Assembly: GCF_001269345.1 (NCBI RefSeq)
Contig: NZ_CXOP01000002.1
Span: 1,426,853 to 1,490,852 of the forward strand
DNA: 64,000 bases
Direction of reading: 5' to 3'
Source of the DNA: Limnohabitans sp. 2KL-27
GTDB taxonomy: Bacteria; Pseudomonadota; Gammaproteobacteria; Burkholderiales; Burkholderiaceae_C
Of this stretch, positions 33,338-40,095 are shown piece by piece; the stretch's first letter is position 1, and every line of letters begins with the position of its first letter. Position numbers and translations under genes: made by a program. The notes under the pieces were generated by a model. The model did no database searches, was not told the DNA's origin, and worked only from the letters and a program-made list of their open reading frames with translations.

Positions 33338-34515
33338 TGTTTTTGTCCCCAAACTGGAGGGCACAGCGCTGGCTTGTTGCGGCGGCTTTGGCGTGTTTCA
33401 GCGTGCTGAGTGCCCCTGTGGCCCATGCGCACTCGAGCAGCAACAGCTACCTCACGCTCAGCACATCGGGTACGGCCTTGACGCTGCGGGCCGATGTCCA
33501 CCTGCGAGACCTGGACCTGATTTTTGACCTGGACGCCAACCGCGATGGCCAAGTCACTTGGGGTGAGACTCAGGCACGAGGCCCCGAGTTGAACGACTGG
33601 CTGGGCCAGGGCATTGCGATCACGGCAGCGGGCCAAAAGTGCGCCTTGGGCCGTGCTGATCTGCAAGCCAGCGAGCATGCTGACGGCACTTACCTGAGCG
33701 CCCTGTGGCTTGTGAATTGCCCAGGGCTGTCTTCTGCCGCTGACGCGGCCGATGCCCGTCTGGCGCTGCGGTATGGCTTGATTTTTTCGCAAGACAGTTT
33801 GCACCGCGGCTTGCTCAAGGTGGATTTCGGCGATCACCCAACCAGCGCCTTGCTCAGCCCGGAAAGGCCCGAGGCCCAAGTCGGCCGCGACAACAGCAGC
33901 CCGCTGAAAGTTTTCGGTCGCTACATCCTCGAAGGCGTGTGGCACATCTGGATTGGCATCGACCACATCGTTTTCCTGCTCAGCCTCTTGGTCCTGGCCC
34001 CCTTGCAGTCTTCGCGCCAAAGGGTGGTGCATTGGCAAGCGGCCACACAGGTCCGGCCCGTGGTGCTGGACGTGCTGGCGGTCGTCACGGCCTTCACGGT
34101 GGCGCACTCCATCACGCTGGGCTTGACCATCACGGGTTGGCTCACGCCGCCTGCCGATCTGGTGGAGCCGGCCATTGCCCTGTCGGTGGTGCTGGCAGCG
34201 CTGAACAACTTGCTGGGTTTCAGCGCCCTCAAGCGCTGGCGCTTGGCCTTCGTTTTCGGTCTGGTACACGGTTTCGGCTTTGCCAGCGTGCTGCTCGACC
34301 TGGGGCTGCCCGCCAGCGCGTTGCTGGCCGCGTTGGGCGGCTTCAACATTGGCGTGGAGCTGGGGCAGCTGGCCATCGTGGGGGCCTTTTTGCCGGTGGC
34401 TTGGATGCTGCGCCACACCCGCTTTTACCGCTGGTTGGTGGTGGCTGGAGGCTCAGCGGCCATCGTGGTGCTGGGGGTGTTTTGGACGCTTGAACGCGTG
34501 GGATGGTTGGGTTAA
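33334..34515 (+). CDS. HupE/UreJ family membrane protein with periplasmic EF-hand
   Basis: 393 residues: a signal peptide (about 11-31), a periplasmic beta domain, then about 6-7 membrane helices of the HupE/UreJ_2 class (GVWHIWIGIDHIVFLLSLLV; FAFVHGFGFA-like second motif HGFGFASVLLDLG), with His and Asp able to bind metal in the membrane. HupE/UreJ proteins are linked to nickel or cobalt uptake, but this extended subfamily is uncharacterised. The periplasmic part contains a perfect EF-hand loop, DANRDGQVTWGE at residues 67-78, predicting Ca2+ binding. It is translationally coupled to the TPR protein. Confidence 0.85.
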   Translation: MMFLSPNWRAQRWLVAAALACFSVLSAPVAHAHSSSNSYLTLSTSGTALTLRADVHLRDLDLIFDLDANRDGQVTWGETQARGPELNDWLGQGIAITAAGQKCALGRADLQASEHADGTYLSALWLVNCPGLSSAADAADARLALRYGLIFSQDSLHRGLLKVDFGDHPTSALLSPERPEAQVGRDNSSPLKVFGRYILEGVWHIWIGIDHIVFLLSLLVLAPLQSSRQRVVHWQAATQVRPVVLDVLAVVTAFTVAHSITLGLTITGWLTPPADLVEPAIALSVVLAALNNLLGFSALKRWRLAFVFGLVHGFGFASVLLDLGLPASALLAALGGFNIGVELGQLAIVGAFLPVAWMLRHTRFYRWLVVAGGSAAIVVLGVFWTLERVGWLG

Positions 34516-34919
34516 GTCGGATCGTGCCAGTTGATGCACTGCAGGCCCGTTACCCGAGAAAACTCGCGCACATTGCGCGTGATGAGTGCGGCTTGATGGC
34601 GCATGGCAGTGGCTGCTATCAAGGTATCGTGAGGACCGATGGGCGTGCCTGCCGCTTCCAAAGCGATGCGAATTTTGGCGGTCTGCAAGGCACATTCATC
34701 ATCAAAGGGCAGCATTTGCAAAGGGCGAAAAAATTGTGCCAAGGCGGCCAGGCGAGGTTCGGCTGCTTCTTGGGGTAAGCGCATCAGTCCGTAGCGCAAT
34801 TCGTACGCCACAATGGCCGGAACGCCGAGCGTGCCCGGTCTCACCGCTTGCATGCGAGGCACCACCTGCGGGTCACCTCTGAAGTAATAGCTGATGGTGT
34901 TGCTGTCGAGGATCAACAT
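34512..34919 (-). CDS. vapC: Type II toxin VapC, PIN-domain ribonuclease
   Basis: 135 residues with the PIN acidic triad: Asp5 (MLILDSNTISYYF), Glu40 (VPAIVAYELRYGL) and Asp98 (IGPHDTLIAATA). VapC toxins cleave specific tRNA or rRNA and are neutralised by the antitoxin encoded just upstream. It starts 9 bp after the antitoxin stop, forming a bicistronic operon. Its TAA overlaps the stop of the convergent HupE/UreJ gene. Confidence 0.92.
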   Translation of the reverse strand: MLILDSNTISYYFRGDPQVVPRMQAVRPGTLGVPAIVAYELRYGLMRLPQEAAEPRLAALAQFFRPLQMLPFDDECALQTAKIRIALEAAGTPIGPHDTLIAATAMRHQAALITRNVREFSRVTGLQCINWHDPT

Positions 34920-34928
34920 GGCCGGCCA

Positions 34929-35159
34929 TCAAAAAATCAGGCGCGGCACATCGGCGGGCTGGCTGTGGGGGGCATCTTCCTGGAGTGGGAAGTCTGCAAA
35001 ACGGCCCGCCAGCGCCAGGCAGTCTTGCGGCCAATCGTGCGCAGCATAAGTGCGGATGATGTCCGCCACCCATCGGCTCTTGGAAACCCCATTGGCTTTG
35101 GCTGCTTCATCGACCAAGGCTTGGGTGGCATCGTCCAAATACAGCGTGATTTGTGACAT
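34929..35159 (-). CDS. vapB: Ribbon-helix-helix antitoxin of the VapC system
   Basis: 76 residues: an N-terminal ribbon-helix-helix DNA-binding motif (ITLYLDDATQALVDEAAKAN, then GVSKSRWVADIIR) and a flexible acidic C-terminus that would occupy the VapC active site. Antitoxins of this kind autorepress their operon. A GGAG Shine-Dalgarno precedes the ATG. Direct repeats just upstream (35179-35197) are candidate operators. Gene symbol by function; the subtype is not certain. Confidence 0.85.
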   Translation of the reverse strand: MSQITLYLDDATQALVDEAAKANGVSKSRWVADIIRTYAAHDWPQDCLALAGRFADFPLQEDAPHSQPADVPRLIF

Positions 35160-35178
35160 GGTTCAGCTCCAGCGTGAA

Positions 35179-35197
35179 AAGTATATGTGCAAGTATA
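35179..35197 (-). promoter_or_regulatory. Direct repeat in the vapBC promoter (candidate operator)
   Basis: On the minus strand TATACTT occurs twice with a 12-bp period (spacer GCACA), 20-40 bp upstream of the antitoxin ATG; either copy could serve as a -10 element. Ribbon-helix-helix repressors bind short repeats at about one helical turn, which fits autoregulation. Confidence 0.5.
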
Positions 35198-35279
35198 AGT
35201 GCTTTGTGTCTGGGGGCCAAATTCAGACGGGACAGCGAACCCCATACAGGCCAGTCCTCCATAGCCGGGAGCCACCACC

Positions 35280-35525
35280 TCACATGAAGAAATAAAAGAA
35301 CACGATCATCTGCATGCGCCGCAGGCCATCGGCCCGGCCGATCTGGCGGCCCGAGCCGTCGTAAAGGCGATCGCCGTCGATGCGACCCATCTGCGAACCC
35401 GATGCACTGTAGAGCCGGTCGCCGTCGATGCGGCCGATCTGGCTGCCTGAGGCACTGTAAACCCGGTCTCCGTCAATTCGACCCAGCTGCCGCCACGAGC
35501 CGTCATAGACGCGTTCGCCATCCAC
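35280..35525 (-). CDS. Tandem-repeat protein resembling 4-fold beta flower domains
   Basis: About 81 residues made of four near-identical 16-residue units with consensus IDGDRLYSASGSQIGR, encoded by 48-bp DNA repeats, then ADGLRRM and a hydrophobic tail (MIVFFYFFM). The pattern resembles the 4-fold beta flower domain; function unknown. There is no ATG: GTG at 35525 is the first usual start, but the repeat actually begins earlier (SLQIGRVDG), directly after the stop of the lipoprotein hydrolase gene and in its reading frame. Either it starts at CTG/GTG or it is a C-terminal extension reached by UGA readthrough. Confidence 0.6.
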   Translation of the reverse strand: MDGERVYDGSWRQLGRIDGDRVYSASGSQIGRIDGDRLYSASGSQMGRIDGDRLYDGSGRQIGRADGLRRMQMIVFFYFFM

Positions 35526-35549
35526 CCGCCCGATCTGCAGCGAGGGTTT

Positions 35550-36605
35550 TCAAAGGCGTTTGGCGCAAACCGCTTCCTGCGCCTGCTGTGGGCTTTGTCG
35601 CCGCGTCAGCGCACTTCGCTGCAACCAATGGTGCAGGTCTTGCATGACTTCGCGGGTTTGCAGCTGGCGCGTCAACAGGTGCCAGCCTTCGGGGTAAACC
35701 ACAAAGTCCAGCGCTGTGCCCGGGGCGCCTGCCGCGTTCAGTTGGGTGAGCCAGTCGCAGACAGGCAGGGGAGGAATGATGCGGTCCCGCAGACCATAAA
35801 GCACCAGGCTGCGCTGTGGTGGCTGGGTGTTCAGGCTTTGAGCGCGTCCCATGAGCGCGGTCACTCCGGCCAAGCTGCTGACGCGGGTGGCTTTGATGAA
35901 GAGCGGATCGCGCCCAAGTTCGCGCGAGACCTCGAGGTCGTTGGTGGGGGTGATGCCCAGCGACTGCACGCCCCGGCCTGTGAAGGTCATGTCGGGCGCC
36001 ACGGCATTCATGAATTGCAGGCTGATGCGTTGGTACCAGGGCATGCTTTGTGCGCCCCAAACGGCGGGGGCCTTGAGCACAATTTGGTCCGCAGTCAAGC
36101 CGGGCGATTCACCCGCTGCCACCCACACTAAAGCGCCGCCCATGCTTTCGCCCATCACCGTGAGCGGCAAGCCAGGGTGTTGCTGGCGCAGTTGCATCGC
36201 AATGTGGCGCAAATCGGCCAAAAGTGCCTCCGTGCCTGGCCAGATGCCGGGTCCAGGGTTGGCCCCAAAGCCACGCTGGTCGTAGGCGTAGACCATGGCA
36301 CCGAGTTCGCCCGCCAGGTGCTGCGCCAGTGGCTCGAAAGCCTTGCTGTAGTCGTTGAAGCCGTGCACGCCCAGCACAATGTGCCGGGGCGCAGGCGTGG
36401 TCCATACACGTGCGGCCAGGCTGTCGCCGCCGGGCAGATCAAAACGCATGGGCGTGGCCGGCATCACCTGGGCTGGGGTGATTTTGTCGGGTGCAACAGG
36501 CGCGTTCAGCGGTGTCGCAGGGGCGCTGCAGCCAGCCAAACACAGCCAGGCGAGTGCGGCGAAGAACTTTGGGGCACCGGTCAGGTCAAGCGTGAAGGGG
36601 TTCAT
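35550..36605 (-). CDS. Alpha/beta hydrolase lipoprotein
   Basis: 351 residues with a lipoprotein signal (LAGC lipobox, acylated Cys26) and a serine-hydrolase fold of the monoacylglycerol-lipase/lysophospholipase type. Seen: LGVHGFNDYSKAF as oxyanion region, Ser154 in MGESMGG, Asp in YGLRDRIIPP and His in PEGWHLL. It probably acts as an esterase or lysophospholipase anchored in the outer membrane. The start at 36605 gives the correct signal. The stop TGA is followed in the same frame by the beta-flower-like repeats. Confidence 0.88.
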   Translation of the reverse strand: MNPFTLDLTGAPKFFAALAWLCLAGCSAPATPLNAPVAPDKITPAQVMPATPMRFDLPGGDSLAARVWTTPAPRHIVLGVHGFNDYSKAFEPLAQHLAGELGAMVYAYDQRGFGANPGPGIWPGTEALLADLRHIAMQLRQQHPGLPLTVMGESMGGALVWVAAGESPGLTADQIVLKAPAVWGAQSMPWYQRISLQFMNAVAPDMTFTGRGVQSLGITPTNDLEVSRELGRDPLFIKATRVSSLAGVTALMGRAQSLNTQPPQRSLVLYGLRDRIIPPLPVCDWLTQLNAAGAPGTALDFVVYPEGWHLLTRQLQTREVMQDLHHWLQRSALTRRQSPQQAQEAVCAKRL

Positions 36606-36807
36606 CTCAGAGCATCCCAAGGCACTGGGTCCCAAGTGACCTTGATCACACGGGGGGGCCCATTTTTTGAGTCCACGGGGTCAATGCGACCTTGGGACTG
36701 CATTCATGCGCAGGGCCCATGGCTCGGCGTGAGCTGAGCAAGGTTTTGTATTGGTTAAGGCGGTAGATTTCAGACATGGCAAGCAGAAAAAGGGCGGGTC
36801 AGTGTAT
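36606..36807. other. Intergenic DNA upstream of the lipoprotein hydrolase
   Basis: About 200 bp of the 346-bp gap between the hydrolase start and the trypsin-like gene. It presumably holds the hydrolase promoter. I see no convincing ORF or promoter motif. The rest of the gap contains the 97-bp repeat copy listed next. Confidence 0.4.
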
Positions 36808-36904
36808 CCCCAAACCCCGTGCCCAAAGGTGTGGCTAAGTCCGGGTACAAGCCTGCCACGGCGCACGTTGGTGGGGTTGGCGAGGCGCGCTTAGAAATAA
36901 AGCA
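36808..36904 (+). repeat. Intergenic 97-bp repeat, copy A
   Basis: Aligns without gaps over 97 bp with 39913-40009; hand alignment gives about 72 matches. Both copies start CCCCAAAC and share CGTGCCCAAAGGTGTGG followed by (C/A)TAAGTCC. Both end in GCTTA-AAATAA-GCA. In this copy the DnaA-box-like core reads TGTGGCTAA (one mismatch to TGTGGATAA). It lies between two minus-strand genes. No ORF. Confidence 0.75.
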
Positions 36905-36951
36905 AACAGGGGCCGCCAAGGGGCCGCGGCGGGGTCCATTCCATCCAAGCA

Positions 36952-37980
36952 TCAAATCCCGCTGGGCCGTTTGAGTGAGCCGGAGCGATCGGTGCTGAGC
37001 AGTTCCACGTCGCGGCTTTGCCCCTGGCTGCGCACAGTCAGTGTCAAGCGGCTGCCTGCAGGCCCCAGGGCCCGCAGGCGGCGGTAAAAATCGGGCAGGT
37101 CTTGCAAGGTTTGCCCTTGCAGGGCCACCAAGGTATCCCCCACGGCGATGTTCGCAAGCGCTGCAGGGCTGTTGGGCGCCACACGCAAAACCGCCAAGCC
37201 GCCGCTGGGCAGGCGCTGGCTGGTGATGCCCAACCATGGCGTGCCCGAGCCCATGCGTTTGCCGCTGCGCAGCAAGTCGGGCAGGGCGTCTTTGAGCAGG
37301 TTGACCGGGACAAACAAATTGCCCGGCAGAGGCACTTGGTCGCCGTACACGTCTTGCACCAGCAAGGAGCCAATGCCCACCAGGCGGCCTTGGGTGTCAA
37401 ACAAACCCGAACCACTCCAATTGTTCACGGCGGGCAGCGTCATCAGGGGAGACTCCAGCAGGTATTCCCAACTGCCGGCGAAAGCTTTTCTGGACACCAT
37501 CTCGAGCGCCGTGGGCGTGCGCTCGTTTTGGCCCAGAGTCCACAGCTGGCCAGGCGTGGTCAGCGAGTCCGAGTCGCCCAGTGGCACGGCATCGAGGCGC
37601 AAAGGGATCAAGGCGCGGATCAGGCCCAGGCCGCTGAGGTTGTCCACGTCCCGAACCTGGCCGGGAATGCGACGGCCTTGGTGGTCGATCAGGTCCACGC
37701 TTTCGGCTTCGAGCAGCAGGTAGCCGATGGTCAGCACCAAATCGGGGCCGATGACCACGCCCGAGCCTTCGCGGCGCTGGCCCAGGGTGCGGCTGGTGTT
37801 GGCTTGCGCGTCGCTGCGGCTTTGCACCGTGACCACCGATTGCAGCACCCTTTGAAGAGGCTCTGGCGGCATGGCGATGGGCACACCTTGGGTTGTTTCA
37901 AGCGGACTGACTGGCTGCGCCCAAGCCAGCGTGCAAGACAAGAAAAAGGTGCATAAAGCCATCAAAAAACGGTGGTGCAT
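36952..37980 (-). CDS. Degenerate trypsin-like/PDZ periplasmic protein (DegP-like)
   Basis: 342 residues: a signal peptide (MHHRFLMALCTFFLSCTLAW, cleavage after AWAQ), a trypsin-like double barrel (GSGVVIGPDLVLT at 72-84; VNNWSGSGLFDTQGRLVGI around 186) and a C-terminal PDZ domain (SPAALANIAVGDTLVALQG). Aligned to DegP/DegQ the Ser is kept (Ser189 in SGSGLF), but the catalytic His of the TNxHV motif is replaced (TIGYLL) and the Asp position reads Ser (DNLSGLGLI). It is therefore probably a proteolytically inactive chaperone or sensor. The second ATG (37980) is best spaced behind GGGA. Confidence 0.82.
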   Translation of the reverse strand: MHHRFLMALCTFFLSCTLAWAQPVSPLETTQGVPIAMPPEPLQRVLQSVVTVQSRSDAQANTSRTLGQRREGSGVVIGPDLVLTIGYLLLEAESVDLIDHQGRRIPGQVRDVDNLSGLGLIRALIPLRLDAVPLGDSDSLTTPGQLWTLGQNERTPTALEMVSRKAFAGSWEYLLESPLMTLPAVNNWSGSGLFDTQGRLVGIGSLLVQDVYGDQVPLPGNLFVPVNLLKDALPDLLRSGKRMGSGTPWLGITSQRLPSGGLAVLRVAPNSPAALANIAVGDTLVALQGQTLQDLPDFYRRLRALGPAGSRLTLTVRSQGQSRDVELLSTDRSGSLKRPSGI

Positions 37981-38306
37981 GTCCATTCCCAGAAAAATAG
38001 GCGCGCCCAAAGCACCCATTCATTGTCGATCGTGTCATTTAACCCTTGGGCCAGAATGCCCAATGGCCTTTGTGGCGCCAGCAGTCCTGGAAGGAGGGGT
38101 CAAGCCCTCGGCTTCCTCATGGCACACGGGCACGACCAGCCACACCATCGAGCGCTGCCCATGCGAGGGGCTTGAAGGTTTGTTCAAGGCGTGGGGCCGG
38201 GTGGGGTTCGCAAAAGGGCATCGTTAAAATTCAACCCAACAATGACCTCGTTCGTCTGTGCAGCATCAGCCGATGCAAGCCGCGATCAACCTTCAAGCAC
38301 CTGCGC
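37981..38306. other. Intergenic region without a convincing gene
   Basis: 326 bp between the divergent trypsin-like gene and the Cys-rich hypothetical gene, so it should hold both promoters. One short plus-strand frame (38063-38227, 54 codons, CPC motif) is open but lacks a ribosome site and is not recognised. I do not call it. Confidence 0.4.
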
Positions 38307-38738
38307 ATGACACCCCATCTACCCCGCTTGGACGCCCAGGCTTTGAAAGCCCTGGCTCAGGCCTCTTCACCCCAGACATGCCAATGCGCCTTGGGGCCCT
38401 GTGCCGGCTGGGAAAGCGTGACCGAAGAACGCTGGCCCGGACCACAAATGACCGCCGTGGGAAGCCTTCGTGCAGAACCCGCTGAGGATGAACAGGCGCC
38501 GGTCATCGAGCCCACGTTTGAAGAATTTCATCCCTTGGGCACCCGATACGACAGTCCTTTGGCGCCGTTTGCGCCTCAATTTTTCCCCTGCAACCGAAGC
38601 GATGTTTTTTCTTGTAACCGCTGCCAACGTGTTCTGCTCAGGTACACGGAGTTTGGCGGCTATTACGTCGACCACCGGGTGCGCTCATTGAACGGTGATT
38701 TGGTGGTGGATGCACCAGCCCCGGATGCGGCTGCCTGA
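38307..38738 (+). CDS. Cys-rich hypothetical protein
   Basis: 143 residues, soluble, not recognised. Cysteines cluster in CQCALGPC near residue 27 and CNRSDVFSCNRCQRVLLRY toward the C-terminus; the CNRC plus aromatic YTEFGGYYVDHRVR looks like a small zinc-ribbon or recognition element. The middle is acidic and Pro-rich (EPAEDEQAPVIEPTFEEF). The start at 38307 (MTPHLPRL) is chosen from composition; the frame is open far upstream. It converges on the Bug gene with only 2 bp between stops. Confidence 0.65.
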   Translation: MTPHLPRLDAQALKALAQASSPQTCQCALGPCAGWESVTEERWPGPQMTAVGSLRAEPAEDEQAPVIEPTFEEFHPLGTRYDSPLAPFAPQFFPCNRSDVFSCNRCQRVLLRYTEFGGYYVDHRVRSLNGDLVVDAPAPDAAA

Positions 38739-38740
38739 CA

Positions 38741-39721
38741 TCAGTCCGCTTTGATGCCGTTGTCGCGCACCACTTTGGCCCAGGTGTCGATCTGACCGTC
38801 AATGAAGGTTTTGGCTTTTTCAACACTGCCACCTGAAATCTCAATGCCTTGCGCCACCAGGCGTTTGGCAACATCCGGGTTGGCCAGCGCCTTGTTCAGC
38901 TCTTCGTTCATGCGCCGGATGATGTCTGGAGGTGTTTTGGACGATGCCAACAGCGCCCACCAAGCCGGCGCTTCGAATCCCGCAAAGCCCGCCTCGGCAA
39001 TGGTGGGCACATCAGGAAAGTCGGCGACACGTTTGGCCGATGTGACGGCCAGTGGCCTCAAACGCTTGCTCTCGATGTGCGGTTTGTTCAAAAAGACGGT
39101 GGCCATGGACAATGGAATGTGCCCCGCAATGGCATCGTTCATCAAAGGGCCACCCCCTTTAAATGGGACATGGTTGAATTCCATGCCGCCACTTTTGCCC
39201 AGCAAAGACATGGCCAAATGCGCCAGGCTGCCATTGCCAATGGAGCCATAGGCGACGTTCTTTTTGGCCTTGGCAGCGGCCACCACGTCGGCGAATGTTT
39301 TGTATTCGGTGTTGGCGTGCGTGGTCAGCATCATGGCCGAGGTGCCCACCAGCACCAGAGGAGTCAGGTCCTTTTTGCTGTCATAGGGCATGTTGGGCAT
39401 CAGGCTTTGGTTGACGCCGTGCGTGTCGAACACCACCGCAAAGGTGTAGCCATCGGCGGGGGCATTGAGCACGCTTGCTGTGCCGATCACCCCCGATGCA
39501 CCCCCTTTGTTTTCAACCACCACGCTTTGGCCCAGTTGCTGAGACAGTGGGCCTGACAAGATGCGTGCCACTTGGTCCACCGATCCGCCGGGCGGAAATA
39601 CAGCCACCAATTTGATGGCTTGTTTGCTGGGCCAGGCTTGCGCCCAAGTGCCCATGGGCAGACTGACAGCCAATAGTGCGCCCGTGAGGCACGCCGTGAG
39701 TTTGATCCAGGAGACGGTCAT
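38741..39721 (-). CDS. Bug-family tripartite tricarboxylate transporter binding protein
   Basis: 326 residues: a Sec signal peptide (MTVSWIKLTACLTGALLAVS, cleavage after TWAQ) and a TctC/Bug periplasmic fold with KLVAVFPPGGSVDQVARIL at the mature N-terminus, ENKGGASGVIGTASV and HVPFKGGGPLMNDAIAGHI. Bug proteins bind carboxylated or aromatic small molecules; no tctAB permease is adjacent, the usual case for the many orphan Bug proteins of Comamonadaceae. AAAGGATG precedes the ATG at 39721. Confidence 0.93.
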   Translation of the reverse strand: MTVSWIKLTACLTGALLAVSLPMGTWAQAWPSKQAIKLVAVFPPGGSVDQVARILSGPLSQQLGQSVVVENKGGASGVIGTASVLNAPADGYTFAVVFDTHGVNQSLMPNMPYDSKKDLTPLVLVGTSAMMLTTHANTEYKTFADVVAAAKAKKNVAYGSIGNGSLAHLAMSLLGKSGGMEFNHVPFKGGGPLMNDAIAGHIPLSMATVFLNKPHIESKRLRPLAVTSAKRVADFPDVPTIAEAGFAGFEAPAWWALLASSKTPPDIIRRMNEELNKALANPDVAKRLVAQGIEISGGSVEKAKTFIDGQIDTWAKVVRDNGIKAD

Positions 39722-39912
39722 GGGGCATCCTTTTGTATCGATGACCAAAGTATGGTCCGGATGCCGGTTTTTCTTTTCAGCGTATTCCCTTAAACCAGCG
39801 AGCACTTTTCGCAGCCGGTGCTGAGGTTGGCGCCAGTGTGCATGCATGCCCCAGCTTGGGGCGGCCTTCATTTGAGGGGCGTGGGGGAAGTTGTCTCCGA
39901 GCTGTGATTTAC
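39722..39912. other. Intergenic DNA between the Bug gene and repeat copy B
   Basis: First half of the 374-bp divergent region between the Bug gene and recC. It should contain the Bug promoter. No ORF or clear motif is seen. Confidence 0.4.
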
Positions 39913-40009
39913 CCCCAAACACCGTGCCCAAAGGTGTGGATAAGTCCTTGAACAACTGCGCCAAGCCGCACCCTGACTGGTGTGGCAGCGTGTGCTTAAA
40001 AATAAGGCA
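39913..40009 (+). repeat. Intergenic 97-bp repeat, copy B
   Basis: Second copy of the element at 36808-36904, same orientation and length. Its core TGTGGATAA (39935-39943) is an exact DnaA-box consensus on the complementary strand. It ends about 87 bp before the recC start. No ORF. Confidence 0.75.
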
Positions 40010-40095
40010 GCGCCGGGCTCTTGCCTTGAGCCTGGCGGAGGGCATGATTGCGGCTATTCTTAGCGCTTCGCTTGCTCCTGCGCGCTCTTCACTGC

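Noticed and set aside
35334..35525. Four 48-bp tandem repeats considered as a CRISPR array.
   Set aside because: The units are directly adjacent without spacers and encode a regular 16-residue protein repeat; no cas genes are near.
38063..38227. A 54-codon plus-strand frame before the Cys-rich hypothetical gene.
   Set aside because: No ribosome site, no homologue I can recall and unremarkable codon usage; more likely leader or promoter DNA.
39935..39943. Exact DnaA box in repeat copy B considered as part of a replication origin.
   Set aside because: A single box with no cluster, no AT-rich unwinding region and no dnaA, dnaN or parAB nearby.
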